Positions 16,683 through 23,851 of a stretch of 64,000 nucleotides of DNA are shown in pieces. Below the pieces are notes generated by a model, which did no database searches, was not told where the DNA came from, and was given only the letters and a program-made list of their open reading frames with translations. The translations under genes were made by a program, and so were the position numbers. This DNA comes from Neobacillus ginsengisoli (GTDB lineage: Bacteria; Bacillota; Bacilli; Bacillales_B; DSM-18226), in assembly GCF_030813055.1 (NCBI RefSeq), contig NZ_JAUSTW010000007.1:253667-317666 (forward strand), in the 5' to 3' direction. Each line of letters opens with the position of its first letter. Positions within the stretch are counted from its first letter, which is position 1.

Positions 16683-17429
16683 ATGTATAAGCAAACAGTA
16701 TTAATAATAGGTGGTTCAGGCGGGATCGGTTCTGCTTGTGTCAAACGTTATGCCAAAGAAGGATTTCATGTAATAGCAGCTGATATTAACGAAGAGAAAG
16801 GGAGGCAGTTGGAGTCATACTCTAATGTTACTTTTTATCCATTTAACATTTTAGACGATGAATCACTAAATAACTTATATAACAATATAAAAGATTCTTG
16901 TGGTTCTATCGATCATATATTATCTCTCGCAGGGGGTCCCTCCCCAAAAGAATTTGTAGGATTTGGAAACTTATCTAGAACAGCAATTGAAGAATCCATT
17001 GCTTTAAATTTAACTGCTCAAATTGCCCTTGTACAGAAATTCTTCCCATTAGTTATTGCTTCTAAATCAAATGATAAATCTATTACTTTAACATCCTCCA
17101 TTAACGCTACCCGCAGTTACAAGTTAGTATCCTATAGTGCAGCGAAAGCAGGTTTACTAGGCTTCGTCATATCTTTAGTAGATTATCTTGGACAATACGG
17201 TATTCGAATAAACGTGATCCTGCCAGGAACAGTAGAGACTGGAGCATCATCTTCGGTTGGCAGAGACTTGGGCGCCATTGCTAATACAACTTCATTAAAG
17301 CGTATAACAACATCTGAAGAAGTGGCTAATGCTTTCTACTCAGTCACTCACGTAATAACTTCAATTACTGGCCAAGCTATAACGATAGATGCGGGGCAAT
17401 CGTATTTTAATAAAAATTTAAACCCGTAA
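16683..17429 (+). CDS. SDR family NAD(P)-dependent oxidoreductase
   Basis: 248-residue classical short-chain dehydrogenase: a Rossmann GGSGGIG motif at residues 10-16, an Asp-Ile after the second strand (AADINEEK) favouring NAD(H), and the catalytic Ser (TSSIN) with YSAAK. The start is well placed behind AAGGGAG. Substrate unknown. Within this cluster a sugar or sugar-nucleotide oxidoreduction is plausible, but SDRs are too diverse to tell. Confidence 0.88.
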   Translation: MYKQTVLIIGGSGGIGSACVKRYAKEGFHVIAADINEEKGRQLESYSNVTFYPFNILDDESLNNLYNNIKDSCGSIDHILSLAGGPSPKEFVGFGNLSRTAIEESIALNLTAQIALVQKFFPLVIASKSNDKSITLTSSINATRSYKLVSYSAAKAGLLGFVISLVDYLGQYGIRINVILPGTVETGASSSVGRDLGAIANTTSLKRITTSEEVANAFYSVTHVITSITGQAITIDAGQSYFNKNLNP

Positions 17430-17563
17430 TATTGTTCCACTAATAATAGACTCACTGTTATTAACCGGAAAAAAGGATCCCATAATGAGAATCAATATTT
17501 GCAACAAAAAAGAGTTCAGAACCGTAAATTACCATTTTGAAAGAAGGGGAGTTTTTTGTTCAA

Positions 17564-18424
17564 ATGAAAAAATCGGAAAAGGGAAAATTCCAATTATATT
17601 ATATTGTAAAACCTTCAGATACACTTTGGGGAATATCGAAAAAGTTTGGAGTCAGCATTAGGCAGCTAAAAAAATTAAATAATCTCTCTTCTGATCAAAT
17701 TTTTGTCGATCAAGTGCTTAAAATCCAAGAGATTAGCGAGGAAAAGCAGAATTTGAACGAAACTTTCAATGAAATGAAGCCTGATCAGATTTCAGGCGGC
17801 ACACAAGCCAAAAAGTTCCAAATGTATATTGTGAATCCATCCGATACACTTTGGGGAATATCGAAAAAATTCGGAGTCAACATTAGGCAGCTAATAAAAT
17901 TAAATAATCTCTCCTCTGACCAAATATTTGTTGATCAAGTGCTTAAAATCCAAGAGATTAGCGAAGATGAACCATTCTTGAGCGAAACCTTCAGCGAATT
18001 AATACCTGATCAAATTCTGGGTGGCCCACAAGCCAAAAGATGGGCAAAAAACATCATAGAAGCTGCCCAAAAATATGAAGTCCCCAGCAAAATCCTCTAC
18101 AGTATTATGGTTGTTGAAAGTCGGGGAAATCCCAATCTAGTTTCTGCAGATGGCGGAATTGGATTAATGCAATTTCAAATTGAAACAGCGAATTTCCTTG
18201 GCGTTAACCCGTGTATTCCAGAGGAATCCCTCGATGGAGCTGCACGTTATTTAAAAGCACTTTTCAGTGAATTTAATGATTGGACTCTTGCAATAGCTTC
18301 CTACAATGCCGGTCCAGATAAAATAAAAAAATATAATGGAGTACCACCACTTGAGGTGACTCAAAATTATGTAAATAATGTTATTTCTTATTGTAAAGCT
18401 TTAAATTGGCCCGATATTAGATAA
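17564..18424 (+). CDS. Double-LysM lytic transglycosylase (SLT domain)
   Basis: 286 residues. Two LysM domains, about 8-56 and 84-131, are nearly identical. The C-terminal SLT/lysozyme-like domain has the catalytic Glu in VVESRGNP, then GGIGLMQFQ, and SYNAGP near the end, the standard signature of goose-lysozyme-like transglycosylases. It would cleave the glycan strand of peptidoglycan at MurNAc-GlcNAc bonds. No signal peptide is visible before the first LysM. ATG 17564 is preceded by AAGGGGAG at 17544-17551; TTG 17537 is an in-frame alternative. It stands 134 bp after the SDR gene. A cortex or spore-coat role is likely but unproved. Confidence 0.85.
   Translation: MKKSEKGKFQLYYIVKPSDTLWGISKKFGVSIRQLKKLNNLSSDQIFVDQVLKIQEISEEKQNLNETFNEMKPDQISGGTQAKKFQMYIVNPSDTLWGISKKFGVNIRQLIKLNNLSSDQIFVDQVLKIQEISEDEPFLSETFSELIPDQILGGPQAKRWAKNIIEAAQKYEVPSKILYSIMVVESRGNPNLVSADGGIGLMQFQIETANFLGVNPCIPEESLDGAARYLKALFSEFNDWTLAIASYNAGPDKIKKYNGVPPLEVTQNYVNNVISYCKALNWPDIR
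17600..17967 (+). repeat. Duplicated LysM coding segment
   Basis: 17600-17742 and 17825-17967 are near-identical at the DNA level with a 225-base offset, including long identical stretches such as ACACTTTGGGGAATATCG. This points to a recent in-frame duplication of a LysM module. Confidence 0.85.
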
Positions 18425-18575
18425 ATAAATTAAAAATCAGCTTGCAAATCAAAAATTGATAAAAAATAGGGGAAGTAAAAAACAGGAATAAAGGTATTGC
18501 AGGAGGTTTATATTGGAAAGGAAAGATCGGATGAGAGAAAGCAACTCTGAAAAACATTAGCATAATATAATTTTT

Positions 18576-18605
18576 AAAACCTCTTCAGCAATACAAGGGT
18601 TTTTG
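18576..18605 (+). terminator. Possible terminator
   Basis: AAAACC, a bulged T and CTT pair with AAG and GGTTTT, and T residues end the second arm. It lies just after the mini-frame and could end the deacetylase-SDR-transglycosylase unit. Confidence 0.45.
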
Positions 18606-18687
18606 GTCACTAATAATTGAATAATGAGCATGAGGATTTACTTCTTTTACATTCATTTCTCAAATAAAAATATGTCTTAATTTTAAA

Positions 18688-18711
18688 TAAAAAGGCTCCT
18701 TAAAAGGAACC
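18688..18711 (-). terminator. Terminator on the minus strand
   Basis: GGCTCCTT (18694-18701) pairs with AAGGAACC (18704-18711) with one mismatch, and the minus strand then has five T residues. No intact minus-strand gene precedes it, only the remnant to its right. Confidence 0.65.
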
Positions 18712-18849
18712 AGTTAACTACAATAAGTGTATAAATCTATTTAACTATTTAGACCACTTAACATCATTGTCCTCAATAAAAATCCAACAGTCGTAACCCA
18801 TTTAAGCAAATATTTCTTTAATATTTTTAGAGGAGGAATTCCCCCACTT

Positions 18850-19050
18850 TTACTGTGATAATATTTTATTTATTAAATCTACCGTTTCCTTTACTTCAAT
18901 TAAGTTTAATTTTTCATCACAAAAGAAACCCATCAACAGCAGTGTGGTTTTCGGTGTCAAAGCTTCCTCTATCAATTTAATAAATTGATCAATGGAGGAT
19001 ATATTTACCACAAGATCAACTGGAAAACCTGATTGAATAGCCCCTTGTCC
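18850..19050 (-). pseudogene. Possible 3' remnant of an unknown gene
   Basis: The minus-strand frame ending at 18850 has a protein-like last 55 residues (SSIDQFIKLIEEALTPKT to VDLINKILSQ, predicted strand-helix) and a terminator 140 bases downstream. The upstream part of the frame is low-complexity and overlaps the GH75 gene, so only the tail looks genuine. I do not recognise the family. Confidence 0.3.
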
Positions 19051-19068
19051 AGAGGGAGGATAGATTGG

Positions 19069-19839
19069 ATGAATGACAGTGAATATGATAATTGGGATAA
19101 AAAAATAACGATAATTGAAATGATTTATGATGCCAATTTGGATGTAGATATACCAATTTGCAAAATACGAGATAAAAAGGGTTTTTTCTTCACGAGCAAA
19201 ATGGATATTGATGCTGATGGTGCCTATAGGGCATGTCATCCGAATGATATTGGTTTTGATTCTTTTGGAAATGTCTGGTGGTCACTAATCCCAGACCCTG
19301 AAAATCCAGGAGATTATATTAAACAGAAGTCAACAGATCCTGCTCCTGGCTATTATGTTATCCAGACTTCTCTTGAATTTATTTTCTATGATGAAAACGA
19401 TCCTAAAAGATATGTTGATTCCGAAACAATTCCCTATTTTGTACTTCCCTATCCTTCATATACAAGTTGGGGAACTAAATCCTTCGAGGAGGATGTGGTT
19501 CTTGGAGACATTGGTATGGTCTATAATAAAGCCAACGGACGAATGGCATTTGCCATATTTGCTGATGCGTGGCCCACCGATGAGGCAGGGATAAGCAGGA
19601 TAGGGGAAGGATCAATAAAACTGGCTTGTCTTCTGGGGATGATGGGAAATCCAAGAAATGGCGGAGGCACAACAAAAAGGGAAATAGTATATCTTGTATT
19701 CCCAGGTTCAGGTGCAATGCGGGAAGAACCAAATAAACCAATAACAATTGAAGAAATAGATAGAATCGGAAAGAGAAAGTTTGAAGAATGGGGAGGGATG
19801 GAGCAGCTTAAGTCTATCTTACACCTAGCCAATATTTAA
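19069..19839 (+). CDS. GH75-like (fungal-type) chitosanase
   Basis: 256 residues. The pattern matches glycoside hydrolase family 75 as I know it: SKMDIDADGA, DPAPGYYVIQTSL, YVDSETIPYFVLP, DIGMVYNKANGRMAFAIFADAW, then SRIGEGSIKLACLLG. The Asp in FAD and the Glu in GEGS fit the two catalytic acids of the family. It would hydrolyse chitosan, a largely deacetylated GlcN polymer. ATG 19069 follows GGAGG by 9 bases. No signal peptide, which is odd for a scavenging chitosanase and suggests an endogenous, intracellular or spore-linked substrate. It lies beside deacetylases and LysM proteins. Family assignment is from memory of motifs. Confidence 0.72.
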   Translation: MNDSEYDNWDKKITIIEMIYDANLDVDIPICKIRDKKGFFFTSKMDIDADGAYRACHPNDIGFDSFGNVWWSLIPDPENPGDYIKQKSTDPAPGYYVIQTSLEFIFYDENDPKRYVDSETIPYFVLPYPSYTSWGTKSFEEDVVLGDIGMVYNKANGRMAFAIFADAWPTDEAGISRIGEGSIKLACLLGMMGNPRNGGGTTKREIVYLVFPGSGAMREEPNKPITIEEIDRIGKRKFEEWGGMEQLKSILHLANI

Positions 19840-19867
19840 GGCGTTAAACTCATATGTGAATCTAAAA

Positions 19868-19905
19868 AAAGCTGTAACATACAAACTCTTGTGTGTTACA
19901 GCTTT
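19868..19905. terminator. Bidirectional terminator between GH75 and rlmH
   Basis: A 12-bp perfect stem, AAAGCTGTAACA (19868-19879) with TGTTACAGCTTT (19894-19905), is preceded by seven A residues. It serves the minus-strand rlmH transcript well and may also stop GH75 transcription. Confidence 0.85.
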
Positions 19906-19945
19906 CCCCTAAGAAACATGTTATTCAATTTTTTGATTAATTAAT

Positions 19946-19975
19946 AACCTCATTTACTTATGGTATGGTTCCCCG
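19946..19975 (-). repeat. rlmH 3' end, proposed attachment site
   Basis: The last codons of rlmH plus 8 bases beyond its stop. AACCTCATTTACTTATG (19946-19962, plus strand) is repeated as described at 8987-9003 (inverted, exact) and 10324-10340 (direct, one mismatch). Staphylococcal SCC elements insert at this same spot of rlmH (orfX), whose core contains TATCATAA, also found in both other copies. Confidence 0.75.
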
Positions 19976-20433
19976 CGATTAATCCGATAAGCCCGATAAA
20001 TCTGTTCCACAAGGATCAGCTTTATGAGCTGATGGGGGAAGGTCATTTTTGAAAAAGACAATTGTTCATTCGACCTTTTCAATACTTCCTCACTCAACCC
20101 TAATGATCCACCAATGATGAAGGCAATTTTGCTTTTTCCGTATGTAGCTAATTTATCCAATGTATTGGCAAGTTCTTCTGACGATTGCATTTTCCCGTTT
20201 ATCGCTAAAGCAATCACATATGTGTCTTGGCTAATCTTTGCTAAGATCCGTTCACCTTCTTTTTGCTTTACCTGCAGCATTTCCAGCTCGCTTAATTCTT
20301 CAGGGGCCTTTTCATCTGCAACCTCGGTAATCTCCACCTTTGCATAGGCCGATAACCGCTTTAAATATTCATCAATACCGAGCCTCAAATATTTCTCTTT
20401 TAATTTGCCGACCGTTACAATCGAGATATTCAC
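19954..20433 (-). CDS. 23S rRNA (pseudouridine1915-N3)-methyltransferase RlmH
   Basis: 159 residues, exactly the family length. SPOUT methyltransferase acting on pseudouridine 1915 in helix 69 of 23S rRNA, with SAM as donor. It has the [15 protein letters not shown]-binding knot and the invariant C-terminus [10 protein letters not shown]. The GTG at 20433 gives the family start (Met)-Asn-Ile-Ser-Ile-Val; the upstream ATG 20442 adds three residues and has no better ribosome site. It is the insertion target of the adjacent accessory segment, whose proposed end lies at its last codons, leaving the protein intact. Confidence 0.95.
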   Translation of the reverse strand: MNISIVTVGKLKEKYLRLGIDEYLKRLSAYAKVEITEVADEKAPEELSELEMLQVKQKEGERILAKISQDTYVIALAINGKMQSSEELANTLDKLATYGKSKIAFIIGGSLGLSEEVLKRSNEQLSFSKMTFPHQLIKLILVEQIYRAYRINRGEPYHK

Positions 20434-20479
20434 AATCCACAACCCTTTTCAAAATGATTACAAACAGCTTACAAACAAG

Positions 20480-20522
20480 ATATCCACAGAAGTTATCCAC
20501 ATGTCCACAATTTTTATCCACA
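20480..20522. promoter_or_regulatory. DnaA-box group downstream of the CxxC gene
   Basis: Two perfect TTATCCACA boxes (20493-20501 and 20514-20522) and a one-mismatch box (ATATCCACA, 20480-20488) occur within 43 bases. More distant variants lie at about 20640 and 20662. This is a titration or regulatory cluster about 33 kb from oriC; it has no AT-rich unwinding element. Confidence 0.7.
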
Positions 20523-20534
20523 TCTTGTATGGGA

Positions 20535-20693
20535 TCACTCGTTCGCCACAACATATGTAGCCATATTTCGACAATATTCACAGGTTGTTGATAAGTTATC
20601 CCCAGGAATTTTTGTTAATAACGGAAATGTTTCATATTCATCCACAATCGTATCTAAAGCAATATCCACATGTTCCTCACAGCAATAAATCAT
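20535..20693 (-). CDS. CxxH/CxxC small protein (YyzF-like)
   Basis: 52 residues. CCEEHVDIALD at the N-terminus and CEYCRNMATYVVANE at the C-terminus give the paired Cys/His and CxxC motifs of the small BA_5709-type family next to rlmH in bacilli. It probably binds zinc; function unknown. ATG 20693 follows AAGGTGAAG; ATG 20729 would add 12 unconserved residues. Confidence 0.8.
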   Translation of the reverse strand: MIYCCEEHVDIALDTIVDEYETFPLLTKIPGDNLSTTCEYCRNMATYVVANE

Positions 20694-20797
20694 TTTCCAC
20701 TTCACCTTCCGAACTAAATAATTTTCCATTAGCTTTATTTTATACTTTTCATTCTGCTACCATACAAAAGCAAGATTCCTCAATCATATTACCATAG

Positions 20798-20830
20798 AAA
20801 AAAGCAGGAACGTCACATTCCTGCTTTTTT
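20798..20830 (-). terminator. Terminator of the wal operon/htrC
   Basis: A 13-bp perfect stem (20798-20810 with 20818-20830) with A/T tracts on both sides, placed 2 bases after the htrC stop on the minus strand. Confidence 0.92.
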
Positions 20831-20831
20831 C

Positions 20832-22070
20832 CTATTTTTGCGAAGAAGTATCCGCAACTAGTTTTAAGGTTGTTTCTTGTAATTTTCCTGCCCGGTAAAA
20901 CTTTACCTTCATAGTTTCGCCAATTTTCTTCTTCTGATACAGATGCTTCCGAAGATCGATGACATCATTTATTTTTTCTCCATCCAATTCAACTATCACA
21001 TCCAGCTCTTTCAAACCTGCCTGAGAGGCCGGCGAGTTTGGCACTACCTGACGAAGAGCTACTCCATAGGTGACATTTCCGGGAAGTTTAAGAGCTTCTT
21101 GCTGATAGTAAGCAGGAATTTCCGAAACTGATTTCAAATCGACTCCCATATATGGGCGCTTTACACTTCCATAATGCTCAAGGTCGTTAATAATTGGCTT
21201 TGCCGAATTAATTGGAATCGATAAGCCAATTCCTTCAACCGACTGTTCGGAAATTTTCATCGAATTAATCCCGACGACTTGACCAGCAATATTGAGTAAC
21301 GCACCGCCACTGTTACCGGGATTAATGGCAGCATCTGTTTGCAAAACCTCTGCTTGCCAATCCACCACACCATCTCCATTAATGTCTACCGGAATCGTCC
21401 GATTGAGCCCTGATATAATTCCCTCAGTTACCGAGCCAGAGAAGGTCGGACCAAGTGGATTTCCAATTGCAATCACCGGTTCCCCTAATTTTAAGGCATC
21501 AGAATTACCGAATTCTGCAACCTCTTTCACTTTGCTTCCGTCAATTTCTAACACAGCTAAATCGGTCCAGATATCAGTTCCAAGAAGTTTTGCCGGAATC
21601 TTTGTCCCATCGTTAAGGCTTACTTCTAGTTTAGTCGCACCTTCCACAACATGATTATTGGTGACAATAAACGCATTATTTCCTTCTTTTTTGTATATAA
21701 CACCAGAGCCCGTCCCTGCAGCCTGGTCGGAGCTTTTTCCACTGTCAGACCAAAAATTTGTTGATTGGATATTGGTGATTCCAACTACGGCACCACCGGT
21801 TTTTTCAACAGCTTTCGTGGTATCAGTGCTAACCTTAACTGAAACCTGTTCAGTGTTGATCCCTTGATTATTATTATTCGTTTCTGTACCAAGATTTTGG
21901 CCCGTTTGAATTTTATACGGAAGTAATCCTTGGTTAGACAATGTTGGAATGGCAAGAACAACTACTAGTGCACCAATAATTGCACCCGCTAAACTAGAAA
22001 TAAAATACCTGCCTTTGCTTCCTTTCTGTTCCTTATAGCGCCCCTGTGAATGATCATCATAATAACCCAC
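20832..22070 (-). CDS. HtrA-type serine protease (HtrC/YyxA)
   Basis: 412 residues. A single N-terminal membrane helix (about 24-46, SLAGAIIGALVVVLAIPTL), a trypsin-like domain with TNNHVV (His), TDLAVL (Asp) and GNSGGALLN (Ser), and a C-terminal PDZ domain (VALRQVVPNSPASQAG). It degrades misfolded or processed proteins outside the membrane. Last gene of the wal cluster, 185 bp after walJ with a terminator-like hairpin between, so it probably has its own promoter as well. The start codon is GTG. Confidence 0.92.
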   Translation of the reverse strand: MGYYDDHSQGRYKEQKGSKGRYFISSLAGAIIGALVVVLAIPTLSNQGLLPYKIQTGQNLGTETNNNNQGINTEQVSVKVSTDTTKAVEKTGGAVVGITNIQSTNFWSDSGKSSDQAAGTGSGVIYKKEGNNAFIVTNNHVVEGATKLEVSLNDGTKIPAKLLGTDIWTDLAVLEIDGSKVKEVAEFGNSDALKLGEPVIAIGNPLGPTFSGSVTEGIISGLNRTIPVDINGDGVVDWQAEVLQTDAAINPGNSGGALLNIAGQVVGINSMKISEQSVEGIGLSIPINSAKPIINDLEHYGSVKRPYMGVDLKSVSEIPAYYQQEALKLPGNVTYGVALRQVVPNSPASQAGLKELDVIVELDGEKINDVIDLRKHLYQKKKIGETMKVKFYRAGKLQETTLKLVADTSSQK

Positions 22071-22183
22071 TTTACACCATTCCTCTCTTTCGAAAAGATT
22101 GCTAATTACTATTTTGGCTTATAAAAACAATTATACTCCTTGATATAAAAATTTATAAAATTCTTCCAATTTTTTTCATTATA

Positions 22184-22225
22184 AATAAAGAGTGAGGAGG
22201 CTTAACAGCTTCTTCACTCTTTATT
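22184..22225. terminator. Terminator between walJ and htrC
   Basis: AATAAAGAGTGA (22184-22195) pairs with TCACTCTTTATT (22214-22225). It is A/T-flanked and would partly separate htrC from the upstream operon. Confidence 0.75.
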
Positions 22226-22255
22226 CCCGGATTATTTCATTGTATACATGAATCT

Positions 22256-23050
22256 CTATACTGCGGTCAATATCGTCGGTATTTTCGGATCTGTATCGTA
22301 AAGCTCAAACTGTTCGCCAACAATTAAACCTTGGCTTTGCAGTGTTTGTGTTACTGACATTCGCGCCAAGTCTTTCATATTATTATCAAGGCTTAAATGG
22401 GCAAGGTAGACCCTCTTGGTGTTGTCGCCGATTACTTCACTCATGGCAATTGCTGCATCTTCATTGGATACATGCCCGACATCACTAAGGATTCTTCGCT
22501 TGATGTTCCATGGATACCTGCCCATTCTCAGCATCTGGACATCATGGTTCGATTCAAAAATATAAGCCTCGGCATTGGAGATAATCCCTTTCATTCTGTC
22601 GCTGACATACCCTGTGTCTGTGATCAAAACCAGCTTCTTCCCGCCATCATGAAAAACGTAAAACATAGGTTCAGCCGCATCATGTGATACCCCAAACGAT
22701 TCAATGTCCGTTGCTCCGAAGCTTTTTACCGTTTCCATATTAAAAATAAACTTTTGGTCAAGAGGTATTTCACCGACTAGGCCATCCATGGCGCGCCATG
22801 TCAATTCATTCGCATAAACAGGCAATTTATATTTGCGTGCCAGCACTCCAATTCCTTTAATATGATCACTGTGCTCGTGAGTGACGAATATACCGGTAAG
22901 CTTACTAATATCACGGTCAATTTGTGCGAAAAGGGCTTCCATTTGCTTCCCGCTAAACCCCGCATCTACGAGAAATGAATGTTCATCAGACTCCACATAA
23001 AGGGCATTCCCCGTACTGCCGCTTGCTAAGACGCTGTAACTTAATGACAT
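22256..23050 (-). CDS. MBL-fold exonuclease-like protein WalJ (YycJ)
   Basis: 264 residues, metallo-beta-lactamase fold. HEHSDH is the di-metal motif, with further ligands in ITDTGY, SNHD and LAHLS. Family members process DNA 5' ends and link the WalRK system to cell division and replication control (established knowledge, mechanism incomplete). It starts 6 bp after walI; GTGGAG-type ribosome site. Confidence 0.92.
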   Translation of the reverse strand: MSLSYSVLASGSTGNALYVESDEHSFLVDAGFSGKQMEALFAQIDRDISKLTGIFVTHEHSDHIKGIGVLARKYKLPVYANELTWRAMDGLVGEIPLDQKFIFNMETVKSFGATDIESFGVSHDAAEPMFYVFHDGGKKLVLITDTGYVSDRMKGIISNAEAYIFESNHDVQMLRMGRYPWNIKRRILSDVGHVSNEDAAIAMSEVIGDNTKRVYLAHLSLDNNMKDLARMSVTQTLQSQGLIVGEQFELYDTDPKIPTILTAV

Positions 23051-23056
23051 ACTATT

Positions 23057-23851
23057 TCACTCCACTGACTTTTTTTCATCGCTATTAAATTGAATAATCT
23101 GCCCCTCAAACGCATTAACAAAGAGACTGTCTTTATCATCCACCACAAATCGCCATGTCGGTGCTAAAACCTGTGAGGCTGCAAGCTGGATTATGGTCGA
23201 ATACCCGAGCTCAATTTTTGTAATTTTGCTTTTAGGCTTCAGCAAGCCCTTTTGATGCAATGTTTCAATTGCCTTTAATGGCGGGAGTATTTCCTCTTTT
23301 GCCGTAAGTTTGTCAATCTCTTCAAGATAGGTTTGTTCATAGGAAACAATTTGATTATCTGAATTAATCTTGAAGGTGATCATCCCATTAATATTTTCAT
23401 AAAATGGATAATTATCATTTTCTTGAAAATAAGTAATGGTATTCAATTTGTTGCTTTTCTCCCAAAATTGATAATGATCACCGTAAAGAAGGTTGTCCTT
23501 TATAAAGGATGAAAGGTCCGAAGGCTCAAATTTTGAGCTAATTTGCACTGGTTTTTCTAATACGGACTCAATCGTCGTTCCATCCTTTACAGTAGCCATT
23601 TGTCCCTTTAGTTTAGCGATATCACCTTTATTGAACATTTTTGGTTTTGCGCTTAAATATTGATCTTTAATCACAGCTTTAGGAAGGTCTACATACTGAA
23701 TTTCATCAGCTTTTAGTTTTTCTTCGACAGAGGCCTCCGTAATCACTTCATACTTATTGGCATCACGGTTTTTCAAAAATTGGTATAAGAGATAAACATC
23801 CAGAATTAAAAAGGTTATGATAAATATCGTTTTAATTTTACTCCAATCCAT
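23057..23851 (-). CDS. WalI (YycI), regulator of WalK
   Basis: 264 residues. One N-terminal membrane helix (residues 6-25, IKTIFIITFLILDVYLLYQF) and an extracytoplasmic domain of the YycI family. With WalH it restrains the WalK kinase at the membrane. Overlaps the walH end by 14 bp, so the two are coupled. Confidence 0.92.
   Translation of the reverse strand: MDWSKIKTIFIITFLILDVYLLYQFLKNRDANKYEVITEASVEEKLKADEIQYVDLPKAVIKDQYLSAKPKMFNKGDIAKLKGQMATVKDGTTIESVLEKPVQISSKFEPSDLSSFIKDNLLYGDHYQFWEKSNKLNTITYFQENDNYPFYENINGMITFKINSDNQIVSYEQTYLEEIDKLTAKEEILPPLKAIETLHQKGLLKPKSKITKIELGYSTIIQLAASQVLAPTWRFVVDDKDSLFVNAFEGQIIQFNSDEKKSVE

Larger units (their letters stand above)
18425..19068. other. Intergenic region with gene remnants
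   Basis: About 640 bases. It holds a 15-codon frame (18513-18560, MERKDRMRES...) with a perfect AGGAGG site at 18501-18506, followed by a possible terminator (18576-18605), a minus-strand terminator (18688-18711), and a possible gene remnant (18850-19050). It looks like a scar of earlier rearrangements. Confidence 0.5.

Noticed and set aside
20430..20670. Second replication origin at the DnaA boxes near rlmH
   Set aside because: There is no initiator gene, no AT-rich unwinding element or DnaA-trio next to the boxes, and the canonical oriC with dnaA is at 53-55 kb.
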